Shown: positions 1 to 9,095, numbered from the stretch's first letter. The stretch is DNA of 64,000 bases from CAZGZD01 sp964401915 (GCA_964401915.1 CAYOAI010000002.1:1-64000), one strand, 5' to 3'. Notes: generated from the sequence alone by a model not told the origin. Made by a program: numbers and translations.

Positions 1-32
1 TTTAAAAAAACCACAGAAAGAAGGTGATACAT

Positions 33-671
33 ATGGAAAATAAAGCAATATTATACGGAATCATTGGTCTACTAGCCGGAAGCTTAATTACTGTGATAAT
101 AGCTTCAAGTTCGGTAAATACTCAAAATATCGGAATGATGCGCATGATGGGTATAGGCACTCAAAACTATCGAGGAAGCATGATGGAGAATATTGATGAG
201 CATTTTATAGAGCAGATGATACCTCATCATGAAGATGCAATAACCATGGCAGATATTGCACAGACAAAAGCTCAACATTCTGAAATTAAAAAGCTATCTG
301 AAAATATCAAAAAAACACAATCTGAGGAGATTACCCAAATGAAGAATTGGTACAAAAGTTGGTATGGGCAAGATGTACCAGAAGACACGAGTGATGATGC
401 TAATTCTGGAGCAGGTATGATGGGTGGGCGCATGCATGGCGGAATGATGGGAGATGAGTCTGATATTGCGACACTGAAAAATGCTGATAATTTCGACAAG
501 GCATTTATTGAAGAGATGATCCCGCATCACCAGATGGCGGTTATGATGGCCACGATGCTTAAGCGGGGAACAAATAGAGAAGAGATGAGGCAGCTTGCTC
601 AAAACATTATTGATGCTCAGACCAAAGAGATAAATGAGATGAGGCAGTGGTATAAAAATTGGGGATATTAA
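33..671 (+). CDS. Tandem DUF305 membrane-anchored protein, probable copper binding
   Basis: The 212-residue protein has an N-terminal membrane segment (about residues 6-25) and two DUF305 repeats, each with the MIPHH signature (about 62-66 and again near 162) followed by Met-rich helices and a conserved MxxWYKxW ending. DUF305 proteins are ferritin-like four-helix proteins often found in copper resistance loci. The linker between the repeats is rich in Met, Gly and His, which suits Cu(I) binding. I chose the ATG at 33 rather than the GTG at 24 because AAGGTG at 21-26 gives a well-placed ribosome binding site. It is the first gene of a tightly packed copper operon. Copper storage or periplasmic copper binding is inferred. 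Confidence 0.85.
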   Translation: MENKAILYGIIGLLAGSLITVIIASSSVNTQNIGMMRMMGIGTQNYRGSMMENIDEHFIEQMIPHHEDAITMADIAQTKAQHSEIKKLSENIKKTQSEEITQMKNWYKSWYGQDVPEDTSDDANSGAGMMGGRMHGGMMGDESDIATLKNADNFDKAFIEEMIPHHQMAVMMATMLKRGTNREEMRQLAQNIIDAQTKEINEMRQWYKNWGY

Positions 672-673
672 AT

Positions 674-1039
674 ATGACGCTTGACAAAATATTAGTCGCG
701 ATAGCGAGTATCTGCGGTATGGTGTTTACATACTGGTTTTTTCTCATGAAAAACGCGGGGGATGCGGTTGTTGTGAATACAGATAGTGTGGATATTGCAG
801 TTGAGGGTGGATATTCCCCACAAGTAATCTCGATTCCCAAAGGTCGCTCAACAACCATTAATTTCACGCGACGCGATCCATCATCATGTCTGGAAGAAGT
901 GGTGCTTCCTGATTTTCGAATAAGAAAATATTTACCATTAAATAAAAAGGTGTCTATTATCCTCACTCCACAAAAAAGTGGCGAGTATGACTATGCCTGC
1001 GGCATGAATATGTTTCATGGAAAAATAAATGTCAAATAA
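674..1039 (+). CDS. Membrane-anchored cupredoxin-domain protein
   Basis: The 121-residue protein has an N-terminal hydrophobic segment (about 5-25) and a cupredoxin-like fold. The C-terminal part carries the pattern SSCLEEVVLP, then SGEYDYACGMNMFHG, a CGMxM-type copper-binding loop as in the plastocyanin-like COG4633 type. It starts two bases after the DUF305 gene and ends two bases before CopA, so it belongs to the copper operon. The same fold recurs at the C-terminus of the membrane protein at 3270-4295. It probably binds copper outside the membrane and passes it on or sequesters it. The ATG at 674 is preferred over an upstream TTG at 659 inside the previous gene. Confidence 0.82.
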   Translation: MTLDKILVAIASICGMVFTYWFFLMKNAGDAVVVNTDSVDIAVEGGYSPQVISIPKGRSTTINFTRRDPSSCLEEVVLPDFRIRKYLPLNKKVSIILTPQKSGEYDYACGMNMFHGKINVK

Positions 1040-1041
1040 TT

Positions 1042-3264
1042 ATGGCTAAAATTAAGAAATCATTTTCCGTAAAAGGTATGCACTGCGCATCATGCATACG
1101 GCTAACCGAGCGGGCTCTTAAGAAGACTCAGGGCGTGCATGATGCCGTAGTGAATTTTGCATCCGAGAAAGCAACGGTTACGTACGATGATACTGTTTGC
1201 ACACCTGCTGAGCTTGCGGATTCAATAGTAAAAATAGGATACAAGCTTGAATTGACGGAGAAAAGTGAGGATATTCAGGAAAAAGAAAAAAGAAAAGAAC
1301 TCGCTGTATTAAAAAACAAAGTAATTGCAAGTCTTATTGCCGGAGGGCTTATCTTGTGGGGTAGCTTTCCAGGTCTGATGAATACGGCGCCCGTCATCTT
1401 CAAGAACTTTTACGTGCAACTTCTATTGGCGACGCCAATTCAGTTTTGGGCAGGATATGAATTTTATAGAGCAACGATTCCGGCGCTAAGACATAGAACG
1501 GCCAATATGGATACTTTGGTTGCCCTTGGCACCACTGTTGCCTACCTTTATTCTGTTTTTATAATACTTTTTCCACGTATTTTGATGAATCTCGGTATGG
1601 AGCCTATACCGTACTTTGATGTGGCAACAATTGTGATAGCGCTCATACTTTTGGGTCGGTATTTTGAAGCAAAGGCGAAGCTCGGAACATCCGGCGCAAT
1701 TCGCAAACTTATCGGCCTTCAGGCCAAGACTGCACGGGTCGTAAGAGATGGACACGATATAGATATCCCGATTGAGGATGTGCAGATCGGTGATATTATT
1801 CGAGTTAGACCTGGTGAGAAGATACCAGTTGATGGCGTAATTGTTGCGGGCGAATCAAGTATAGATGAGTCCATGATTACTGGTGAAAGCATTCCAGTCG
1901 ATAAGGCAAAGGGCGACACAGTCGTTGGAGCAACGATGAATAAATCGGGCTCTTTTACGTATCGCGCAATAAATGTTGGAGCAGATACTATGCTTTCTCA
2001 GATTATTACTCTCGTTGAAGAGGCACAAGGAAGCAAAGCGCCAATTCAGAGGCTTGCCGATACCGTATCATCCTATTTCGTACCGATTGTGATTATGCTT
2101 GCGTGTATGACTTTTGGTGTATGGTATGTATTTGGTCCAAGCCCCTCTTTTCTTCTGGCAATGCTCAATACTGTAGCCGTTCTCATAATAGCTTGTCCGT
2201 GTGCTATGGGGCTTGCGACACCGACAGCGATCATGGTCGGGACTGGCATTGGGGCGCAGCGTGGAATATTGATTCGAGACGCTGAGAGTCTGGAGATTGC
2301 AAATAAGATCAGAGCGGTGGTATTTGACAAGACAGGAACGCTCACAAATGGACGCCCTGAGGTGACCGATATAGTTGAAGTTGGGAAAATAAAGGTTGAT
2401 GGAATATTAATACTGGCTGCCTCAGTTGAAAAAGGATCTGAACATTCATTGGCTGAGTCAATAGTCAAGGCGGCTGAAAATAAAAAATTTACTTTAAAAA
2501 AAGTTGAAGGCTTTAGGGCAATTGCTGGTCATGGAGTTGAGGGTGTAATTGATAAAGATAAAATCTTACTTGGTAATCGCCGACTGATGGAAAAAGAAAA
2601 AATTGATTTTAAAAAAGTAGAAGGCAAAATTAGCGCTCTTGAGCATGCGGGAAAGACTGTAATGCTATTGGGCCTTAATAAAGAACTTGTCGGACTTATT
2701 GCGGTTGCTGATATGGTCAAAGAATCTGCAATTTCAACAGTTTCCGCTCTTCAGAAGCGAGGAATTGATGTGATGATGATGACTGGCGACAACAAGCGTA
2801 CAGCAGATGCAATTGCGAGCAAGCTCGGTATAAAAAGTGTACTCTCTGAGGTATTGCCTGATAAAAAAGAGGCTGAAATAAGAAAAATCCAAGAAAAAGG
2901 CATTCGTGTGGCAATGGTAGGGGACGGGATAAACGATGCACCTGCACTTGCTGCAGCCGACATCGGTATTGCGATTGGCACAGGCACTGATGTGGCAATA
3001 GAAGCCGCAGATATTACGCTTATAAATAAAGATCTTAAGTCTGTAGCCGTGGCTATCGATCTTTCCAAAAAGACTATGCGGACAATAAGGATGAATCTTG
3101 TGTGGGCATTTGGATACAATATTATTCTGATTCCTGTAGCGATGGGCCTATTGTATTCATTTTTTCATATATTATTAAATCCTATATTTGCATCTGTGGC
3201 TATGGCAACAAGCTCGATATCGGTCGTGACCAATTCATTGCTTTTAAAAAGAGTTAAAATATAA
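1042..3264 (+). CDS. copA: Copper-translocating P1B-type ATPase
   Basis: 740 residues, normal length for CopA. There is one N-terminal HMA domain with MHCASC (13-18), eight predicted membrane helices, the transmembrane CPC ion motif (385-387), the phosphorylation site DKTGT (Asp429), and the hinge GDGIND (about 627-632). CPC together with the HMA motif points to Cu(I) export. The nucleotide-binding His-Pro motif of this family reads SEHSLA here (His468 kept, Pro replaced by Ser). The gene sits in the middle of the copper operon, two bases after the cupredoxin gene. Specificity for copper rather than silver or zinc is inferred from CPC and the neighbours. Confidence 0.95.
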   Translation: MAKIKKSFSVKGMHCASCIRLTERALKKTQGVHDAVVNFASEKATVTYDDTVCTPAELADSIVKIGYKLELTEKSEDIQEKEKRKELAVLKNKVIASLIAGGLILWGSFPGLMNTAPVIFKNFYVQLLLATPIQFWAGYEFYRATIPALRHRTANMDTLVALGTTVAYLYSVFIILFPRILMNLGMEPIPYFDVATIVIALILLGRYFEAKAKLGTSGAIRKLIGLQAKTARVVRDGHDIDIPIEDVQIGDIIRVRPGEKIPVDGVIVAGESSIDESMITGESIPVDKAKGDTVVGATMNKSGSFTYRAINVGADTMLSQIITLVEEAQGSKAPIQRLADTVSSYFVPIVIMLACMTFGVWYVFGPSPSFLLAMLNTVAVLIIACPCAMGLATPTAIMVGTGIGAQRGILIRDAESLEIANKIRAVVFDKTGTLTNGRPEVTDIVEVGKIKVDGILILAASVEKGSEHSLAESIVKAAENKKFTLKKVEGFRAIAGHGVEGVIDKDKILLGNRRLMEKEKIDFKKVEGKISALEHAGKTVMLLGLNKELVGLIAVADMVKESAISTVSALQKRGIDVMMMTGDNKRTADAIASKLGIKSVLSEVLPDKKEAEIRKIQEKGIRVAMVGDGINDAPALAAADIGIAIGTGTDVAIEAADITLINKDLKSVAVAIDLSKKTMRTIRMNLVWAFGYNIILIPVAMGLLYSFFHILLNPIFASVAMATSSISVVTNSLLLKRVKI

Positions 3265-3269
3265 GCCTT

Positions 3270-4295
3270 ATGAATCTTTGGGTTGTATTTATTACGGGGC
3301 TGACAGTTGGGGGGCTTACATGCCTTGCTGTGCAGGGTGGACTTCTTGCTTCAATTATCGCGGCTCGTGAAGACGCAGATCTTGAAAGTAGTAAGAATCC
3401 GAGGCACACAGTATTTCCGACAGTATCTTTTCTGGTCAGTAAGCTGATTGCATATACTGCTTTGGGATTTGCGCTTGGGGCATTTGGGGGAGCAATTGGG
3501 ATTAATCAAACGACTCAGATTGTAGTGCAGTTTATTGCCGGATTGTATATGATCGCAGTCGCTCTTAATTTGCTCAATGTCCATCCAATCTTTCGCTACG
3601 TGGTGATTCAGCCACCTCGATTTTTGACACGTAAAATCAGAAATCAATCCAAAAGCCGCGACATCTTTGCGCCAGCGATATTGGGAGCTATGACTATTTT
3701 TATTCCCTGTGGCACGACGCTTGCTATGGAGGCGCTTGCAATAAGTAGCGCAAGTGGTGTGACTGGAGCTTTGATCCTGGGTGTCTTTGTACTTGGGACG
3801 ACGCCATTATTTTTTGGTGTTGGATTTGTCACGACTCTACTGGGGGACAACTTCAAGCAAAGATTCCTCAAAATTGCTGCATTTGCTGTACTATACCTCG
3901 GGATTGTGTCTGTCAATGCAGCACTCGTCGCCACAGGGTCTGACTTTACTCTGCAGTCTTTGGCCCAGAATATAGTGCGGATGGACCAATCATCAAATAG
4001 CAGTGGATCCGTGGCCAAAGTAGTAAACGACGTGCAAAATGTAGATATTATGATTACCTCAAACGGCTACAGCCCAACAAATATAAAGGTGAAAAAAGAC
4101 ATACCCGTCAAACTAAACCTCAAGTCAACTGGAGCATATTCTTGCGCATCTGCATTTCGCATACCTGCACTTGGCATAGAGCGCAATCTCCAGCCGAATG
4201 GATCTGATTCAGTGCAATTTACACCAACAAATACAGGCCAGATAGCTTTCAACTGCTCGATGGGTATGTACAGAGGTGTGATTGACGTAATGTAA
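3270..4295 (+). CDS. TauE/UreH-like membrane protein with C-terminal cupredoxin domain
   Basis: 341 residues. The first about 230 residues form a six-helix membrane domain starting with a TGLTVGGLTCLAVQGGLL stretch, typical of the sulfite exporter TauE/SafE or UreH-like family that neighbours CopA in many bacteria. The last about 85 residues are a cupredoxin-like domain ending in CSMGMYRGVIDV, close to the ending of the small cupredoxin at 674-1039. A Cys pair in the SCASAFRIP and NCSMGM segments could bind copper. It starts five bases after copA and shares one base with the next gene (TAATG). The likely role is copper transport or delivery across the membrane. Confidence 0.85.
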   Translation: MNLWVVFITGLTVGGLTCLAVQGGLLASIIAAREDADLESSKNPRHTVFPTVSFLVSKLIAYTALGFALGAFGGAIGINQTTQIVVQFIAGLYMIAVALNLLNVHPIFRYVVIQPPRFLTRKIRNQSKSRDIFAPAILGAMTIFIPCGTTLAMEALAISSASGVTGALILGVFVLGTTPLFFGVGFVTTLLGDNFKQRFLKIAAFAVLYLGIVSVNAALVATGSDFTLQSLAQNIVRMDQSSNSSGSVAKVVNDVQNVDIMITSNGYSPTNIKVKKDIPVKLNLKSTGAYSCASAFRIPALGIERNLQPNGSDSVQFTPTNTGQIAFNCSMGMYRGVIDVM

Positions 4296-4513
4296 TGGTA
4301 AAAAAAGTAAAATTACATATTGAGGGAATGCACTGCACCTCGTGCGCGATGAATATTGATTTTGATCTTGAGGATCTTGATGGTGTAAAAAAAGTACAGA
4401 CAAGCTATGTTAAGCAAGAGGTAGAGATTGAGTACGATGTAGAGAAGATAGAGATAGACAAGATCATCCAACAAGTAAAAGTAACTGGCTATAAAGCTGT
4501 CGTCAAATCATAA
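4295..4513 (+). CDS. HMA-domain copper chaperone (CopZ-like)
   Basis: A 72-residue single HMA domain with the MHCTSC metal-binding motif near the N-terminus and the usual beta-alpha-beta length. It is translationally coupled to the previous gene through TAATG. It probably carries Cu(I) to the CopA ATPase encoded two genes upstream. CopZ-like naming is by family and context; it is the last gene of the copper operon. Confidence 0.88.
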   Translation: MVKKVKLHIEGMHCTSCAMNIDFDLEDLDGVKKVQTSYVKQEVEIEYDVEKIEIDKIIQQVKVTGYKAVVKS

Positions 4514-4533
4514 GGTGCGAGTATAATAATTAC

Positions 4534-5283
4534 ATGAGTGAGAAGTATACAGACGAAACATTCAAAAAGCACCTAGAGGAGGAGCATAAGCAATCGCCAC
4601 TTTCGACATATCTTCGTGAGATCGTATATGGTGCAAACGATGGCATTGTCACGACATTTGCAGTCGTTGCCGGGTTTACTGGTGCGCAGATTGCATCTCC
4701 TATGGCAGGTAAGCCATATTTCCTCGTACTACTTTTTGGATTTGCGAATCTTTTTGCGGATGCGGCATCGATGGGGCTTGGCAACTTTGTATCTGCGCGA
4801 TCGGCCAAGGATGCGTATGCACAAGAGAAACGAAAAGAGATGTACGAAATTCAAAACTCAACAAGCATGGAGAAAGAAGAGACAATGCATCTTTTGCAAA
4901 AAAAAGGATTTTCTGAAGAAGACGCAGTTGCACTTACAAAAATCTATATGAAGAATGAACCCTATTGGTTGGATTTTATGATGCGCTATGAGCTTGAGCT
5001 CCCTAATCCCGAGGGAGAGAATCCATGGCTTACGGCTGGGGCGACTCTTTTCGCATTTGTTACATTTGGATTTATTCCACTGATTCCCTATGTCTTTAAT
5101 GTCTCGCCAGACAAGATATTTCTTTCGTCATCAGCGCTTGTTGCTATCGCACTTATTGTGGTTGGATTCTTGAGGTGGAAAGTAACACGCGAATCTGTAC
5201 TTCGTTCAATTGGTGAGACTGTGCTTGTCGGCGGAATTGCGGCGGGGATTGCCTACGTGGTGGGCACATTCTTCCGCATTTAA
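4534..5283 (+). CDS. VIT1/CCC1 family transporter (iron or manganese)
   Basis: 249 residues. The N-terminal helix carries REIVYGANDGIVTTFA, the hallmark of the VIT1/CCC1 family, followed by a Glu- and Met-rich cytoplasmic helical segment (about residues 85-150) that binds metal in this family, and three further hydrophobic helices. It probably moves Fe(II) or Mn(II) out of the cytoplasm by proton antiport. A TATAAT at 4522-4527 lies six bases before the start codon, so it may have its own promoter and a leaderless mRNA although it follows the copper operon by only 20 bases. Confidence 0.88.
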   Translation: MSEKYTDETFKKHLEEEHKQSPLSTYLREIVYGANDGIVTTFAVVAGFTGAQIASPMAGKPYFLVLLFGFANLFADAASMGLGNFVSARSAKDAYAQEKRKEMYEIQNSTSMEKEETMHLLQKKGFSEEDAVALTKIYMKNEPYWLDFMMRYELELPNPEGENPWLTAGATLFAFVTFGFIPLIPYVFNVSPDKIFLSSSALVAIALIVVGFLRWKVTRESVLRSIGETVLVGGIAAGIAYVVGTFFRI

Positions 5284-5290
5284 TAATAAA

Positions 5291-6649
5291 ATGGAAAGCC
5301 TTAACATTCTTATAAAGCTTGGGTTGGCCTTAATAATTGGATCAATTATTGGCCTAGAGCGTGAGTCATATGATACTGATATCGAGGCCAAAGGAAAAGA
5401 TGAGTCCACTCATGGTGTCGGTGTCCGTACATTTTCTCTACTCTCACTAATTGGGGGAATCGCAGGACTGCTTGCTGGAAGCTTTTTCCCTCTCTTTATA
5501 TTTATTAGTGTATCTGTATTTGCCCTATTGGTTCTTTATTATATTCTTCATTCAGTGCAGACGAGAGATATCGGGATTACGACAGAGAGCGCACTTTTGT
5601 ACTCGTATCTTTTTGGGGTGATTGTCGCTATGGAGGCATTACCCCTTCAGGTTACTGTCGCGCTTACTGTTGTTGTAATTCTAATTCTTTCCAGAAAGCG
5701 AGATATACAGAATTTTGTGGGGGGGATTGCTCGTCGCGAAATCAATGCATTTGTCGGATATGCACTTATTGCCCTTGTGATATTTCCATTTTTGCCCAAT
5801 GTATCATACACATTTGATCAAATTCCCTTTGTCAAACAAATAATTGAGCAAACAGGGAGCGTATGGTCAAGCCTGGGGGGTGCGGAATTTGTCAATCCAT
5901 TTAAGCTTTGGACTATCGTCGTGATCATAACAGGAATTGATCTTTTGGGGTATGTGCTTGAGCGGTTTGTGGGTAGGCGGCGCGGTCGACTTATATCAAG
6001 TGTGATGGGGGGATTTGTATCATCAACGGCAACGACGGTTGCACTTGCTCATGAAAGCAAAAACTCAGACAGAGTAGATGGGCTAGTAGCTGCGGCACTG
6101 CTTGCAAATTTCGTAAGCTTTATACAGATTGCCGCAATCATTGGATTTGTGAACTGGGACTTTCTGGTAAAAAGCACGCCCACACTTATAGCCCTAATGA
6201 TAAGCTCAGGACTTATCGGTGTATATTTTCTGATACATCATGAAACAAGAAATGGCTTGGGTTCTCAAGTGAAAAAGACAGATGAGGAATATCCACAGGA
6301 TAAGATACTCTCAATTGATCTTGCCCTCAAGTTTGCTGCACTTTTTTTGACTGTGCGCATTCTGACCAAAGTATCACTTGTGGCGTTTGGCAGTCGGGGA
6401 TTTGTATTATCATCTGCGCTCGCGGGATTTGCGGGTATAGATGCCGCAATAATCAATGTATCTGATTTAGTCGGGCGAGTGGTGACAGTTGAGACTGCGG
6501 TACTTGCTTTAATTGTGATAAATGCTGTGAATCTACTCAGCAAGGCATTTTATAGTTTTGTACAGGGGAAGCGTGAGTTTGCTAATAAATTTTTCATCTC
6601 TATTCTGTTTATAATTGCCTCAAGTTTCGTAGGACTTATTTTTATATAG
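5291..6649 (+). CDS. MgtC/SapB and DUF4010 membrane protein
   Basis: About 452 residues, almost entirely hydrophobic. The N-terminal ~130 residues match the MgtC/SapB family (ALIIGSIIGLERE, then GVRTFSLLSLIGG), and the rest looks like the DUF4010 membrane domain, with a conserved MGGFVSSTATTVAL segment. This MgtC-DUF4010 arrangement is common and of unknown substrate. The ATG at 5291 is used because an in-frame extension to 5210 would overlap the VIT1 gene by 70 bases. It follows VIT1 by seven bases and is probably cotranscribed, which hints at a metal or ion homeostasis role. Confidence 0.85.
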   Translation: MESLNILIKLGLALIIGSIIGLERESYDTDIEAKGKDESTHGVGVRTFSLLSLIGGIAGLLAGSFFPLFIFISVSVFALLVLYYILHSVQTRDIGITTESALLYSYLFGVIVAMEALPLQVTVALTVVVILILSRKRDIQNFVGGIARREINAFVGYALIALVIFPFLPNVSYTFDQIPFVKQIIEQTGSVWSSLGGAEFVNPFKLWTIVVIITGIDLLGYVLERFVGRRRGRLISSVMGGFVSSTATTVALAHESKNSDRVDGLVAAALLANFVSFIQIAAIIGFVNWDFLVKSTPTLIALMISSGLIGVYFLIHHETRNGLGSQVKKTDEEYPQDKILSIDLALKFAALFLTVRILTKVSLVAFGSRGFVLSSALAGFAGIDAAIINVSDLVGRVVTVETAVLALIVINAVNLLSKAFYSFVQGKREFANKFFISILFIIASSFVGLIFI

Positions 6650-6666
6650 CTTAAACAATAAATGTG

Positions 6667-6739
6667 CGTCCTCGGGGCGACTCGAACGCCCAACCTTCGG
6701 ATCCGCAATCCGATGCTCTATCCATTAAGCTACGAGGAC
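6667..6739 (-). tRNA. tRNA-Arg (anticodon GCG)
   Basis: On the minus strand a complete cloverleaf is seen: acceptor GTCCTCG/CGAGGAC, D arm with GG and A20, anticodon stem TCGGA/TCCGA with loop TTGCGGA, T arm GGGCG-TTCGAGT-CGCCC, discriminator G. The anticodon GCG reads CGC and CGU. CCA is not encoded. Bacteria usually use an ACG anticodon modified to inosine for this codon box, so GCG is uncommon. Confidence 0.93.
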
Positions 6740-6794
6740 AACTAAATTCTCAGTTTCATATTCTACCACTTTTTGCTACACTTCATGAATAACT

Positions 6795-7478
6795 ATGGCA
6801 AAATTTGATCAACAGGCATTCAACGATCTTATTGTTGAAAACAATATTGTAGGTCTTACAAAAGAACTCATAACATTCAAACATGGTCGCAAATCTCCGA
6901 CATATGTGAATTGGAGACGAATCGCAGATGATGTCTTTCTAACAGACAAACTTTCAGACTTCGTACTTGCATATCTTGAAGATAATAATATTGAGCACGA
7001 AAGTATCTACGGAATACCAGATGGTGGGACAAAGCTCGCAACAATCATGCAGTATAAATGGGCAAGTGGGCAGTCTGATTTTGCAAAAGGCAAGTATGCT
7101 CTCGCGCAGGGCAGGAAAGAACCCAAAGAGCATGGGGATCCGGCTGATAGATACTTTTTGGGTGTACCTCGTGGAAAGACTGTAATAGTTGAGGACATCG
7201 TGACAACTGGGGGATCACTTTTTTCGGGTATTGATAAGCTTAAGGAAATTGGCATCACAGATATCGCTGTTGTGATCCTGACCGATCGCAATGAGCGCCG
7301 TGATGACGGGCAGACAGTGGGGGAGTATTGCCGAGATAAGGGAATTGCATACTATGCGATGAGTAATTTGCTTGATCTCTTGCCGCATGTTGTGGAAAAA
7401 CAAAACGCAGATTCCGAGCTTAAAAAATTGATTGAGGAGTATTTTGAGAAGTACGGGGAGAGAAATATTTTATTGTAA
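6795..7478 (+). CDS. pyrE: Orotate phosphoribosyltransferase-like protein
   Basis: 227 residues, a type I phosphoribosyltransferase. The PRPP-binding loop reads VIVEDIVTTGGS (about 132-143), and a flexible-loop segment rich in Lys and Arg precedes it. The N-terminal hood GLTKELITFKHGRKSPTYVNWR is typical of PyrE-type enzymes. The reaction would be orotate plus PRPP to OMP in pyrimidine synthesis. No other pyr gene is in the window. A TACACT box at 6777-6782 suggests a short leader. A related PRTase with a different base cannot be excluded. Confidence 0.82.
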   Translation: MAKFDQQAFNDLIVENNIVGLTKELITFKHGRKSPTYVNWRRIADDVFLTDKLSDFVLAYLEDNNIEHESIYGIPDGGTKLATIMQYKWASGQSDFAKGKYALAQGRKEPKEHGDPADRYFLGVPRGKTVIVEDIVTTGGSLFSGIDKLKEIGITDIAVVILTDRNERRDDGQTVGEYCRDKGIAYYAMSNLLDLLPHVVEKQNADSELKKLIEEYFEKYGERNILL

Positions 7479-7491
7479 AGAACTGACATTA

Positions 7492-7676
7492 TTTTACTTT
7501 TATACTTTTTCACTCCATGTTTCGTACTTTACAGATCATACGCCTCACTTCGGAGGGCAACCCTCCCGAATTAACTCCGACTAAATCGGAGTAAATCGGG
7601 ACACCCTTCCTTCATATCGGCAACGATCTGTACAATTTCTTCACGAGTCGTGAAAGAAGCATAAAAGTAACAAAAC
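7492..7676 (+). repeat. Large imperfect palindromic intergenic element (copy 1)
   Basis: The stretch begins with TTTTACTTTTATACTTTTTC and ends with an inverted counterpart (GAAAGAAGCATAAAAGTAAC). Inside it are a second inverted pair around TACAGATC / GATCTGTA and a small hairpin near the TCGGAGG/CCCTCCCGA segment. It fills the whole gap between pyrE and the SDR gene. Its arm layout matches the elements at 14723, 32196 and 33428, though the arm sequence differs. Confidence 0.6.
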
Positions 7677-7681
7677 AAAAA

Positions 7682-8476
7682 ATGAAAGACATAAATTTTA
7701 GAGGAAAAACAGCACTCGTCACGGGTGCATCGGGCGGTATAGGCTACGAGATTGCTAAGCAACTCGCAGCCCAAAAATGCAACCTCATTCTTGTTGCCAG
7801 ATCGAAAGCAGAACTTGAGAAAATTGCTGCTGAATTAAAAAATAATTATGTAAAAGTGACTGTATTGACAACTGATCTTAGTAGTTCAGGTTCAGCTGAA
7901 AAACTCTATAGAGAGATCAAAAAAGCAAAGCTCACGGTCAATATTTTGATAAACAACGCCGGATATGGATTATCCGGTCAATTTTCTGAGATTTCCAAAA
8001 ATGATCAGATTGAGATGATTCAATTGAATATCGCCTCGCTTGTTGCGCTTACACATCTTTTTATCGATGATATAGTAAAGCAGGGCAGTGGTGCTATTCT
8101 CAATGTTGCATCGACTGCAGCTTTTCAGCCAGTGCCATGGATGAGTGTATATGCCGCGTCCAAATCTTTTGTCCTGAATTTTTCGGAAGGAATTCGCTCA
8201 GAATATAAAGATCAAAGTATTATCGTGACAACTCTTTGTCCAGGACCGGTGGCCACTGGATTTGCTAAGCGCGCTCACGCCAAACCTTTTCGATTCCGCA
8301 ATGCAATGGCTCCTGAATACGTTGCACGCGCAGCGCTTGATGGACTAAAAAGAGGAGATGCGATAGTCGTCCCAGGCTTTAGAAATCAAGTCGGAGCGAT
8401 AGCGGTTAAATTATTTCCTCGTTCATTTGTCCGCGCAGTCGTTAAAGATCTTTTCAGAAATTCAAATCATAATTGA
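7682..8476 (+). CDS. Short-chain dehydrogenase/reductase, DltE-like
   Basis: 264 residues. The classical SDR motifs are present: TGASGGIG cofactor loop (about 14-21), NNAGYG (about 94-99), catalytic Ser in NVASTAAF, and YAASK with catalytic Tyr and Lys (about 158-162), followed by CPGPVATGF. These support an NADP(H)-dependent oxidoreductase of the COG0300 (DltE/YqjQ) type. The substrate cannot be told. The next gene starts 11 bases downstream. Confidence 0.88.
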   Translation: MKDINFRGKTALVTGASGGIGYEIAKQLAAQKCNLILVARSKAELEKIAAELKNNYVKVTVLTTDLSSSGSAEKLYREIKKAKLTVNILINNAGYGLSGQFSEISKNDQIEMIQLNIASLVALTHLFIDDIVKQGSGAILNVASTAAFQPVPWMSVYAASKSFVLNFSEGIRSEYKDQSIIVTTLCPGPVATGFAKRAHAKPFRFRNAMAPEYVARAALDGLKRGDAIVVPGFRNQVGAIAVKLFPRSFVRAVVKDLFRNSNHN

Positions 8477-8487
8477 ATTCACTTTCT

Positions 8488-8970
8488 ATGAAAGAGAGCG
8501 GCATTTTAAGAATTGCAGAACAAGGACCTCAAGCTATACAAAGTATTTTTTCTGCTAAAAGATTCATTGCACCAGTTGATGAAGGTCTTGTATTTCACAT
8601 ACGCTATCAATACTCAATAGGTGTAGATAAGTTGGGGTGGGGGTTGCAAGTATTATTTCCAGACGATCAGGTAATTGAGTGGTTAAGGTTTTATCCAATG
8701 AGTGAATCTGATCCGCAAAAAATAGATCCAAGACTACAGCGCAAAGGCATAGGGACGCTTGCACAGTTAAAATCATTGCAAGAATTATTGCAGATGGGAG
8801 GATTTGGGGATTGGCAAGATTATACTGTACGACATTCATCTCCAATATCTCCCGCCTTTCAGAATCAGCTTCGATCGATGGGGATAGATCCCATGGAAGA
8901 ATTGACAATGAGGGATTACTCCAAGAGAGTTAATTATTCGGCAGAAAGAAGAGGTTTCGTAACGGTATAA
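8488..8970 (+). CDS. Hypothetical protein, possible GNAT-like fold
   Basis: 160 residues, no recognised family. One segment, LQRKGIGTLAQLKSLQELL (about 85-104), resembles the acetyl-CoA pyrophosphate loop of GNAT acetyltransferases (R/Q-x-x-G-x-G/A followed by a helix), and a core of beta-rich sequence precedes it. This is weak evidence. The ATG at 8488 is preferred over a TTG at 8473 that overlaps the SDR stop codon. It may be cotranscribed with the SDR gene. Confidence 0.55.
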   Translation: MKESGILRIAEQGPQAIQSIFSAKRFIAPVDEGLVFHIRYQYSIGVDKLGWGLQVLFPDDQVIEWLRFYPMSESDPQKIDPRLQRKGIGTLAQLKSLQELLQMGGFGDWQDYTVRHSSPISPAFQNQLRSMGIDPMEELTMRDYSKRVNYSAERRGFVTV

Positions 8971-9095
8971 TAATAAGATGTTGTGGTTTCCATTTTCCTT
9001 CTCGATTGCATTATTTAAAGAGTACGGAGTAAGCGTATAGCTCAAGTTGTTATAATGATTTTAGGAGTTTTTCTTATTAGTTTATTTCATTGATT

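Noticed and set aside
5210..5290. N-terminal extension of the MgtC/DUF4010 protein
   Set aside because: It would overlap the VIT1 gene by about 70 bases, and homology begins only after the ATG at 5291.
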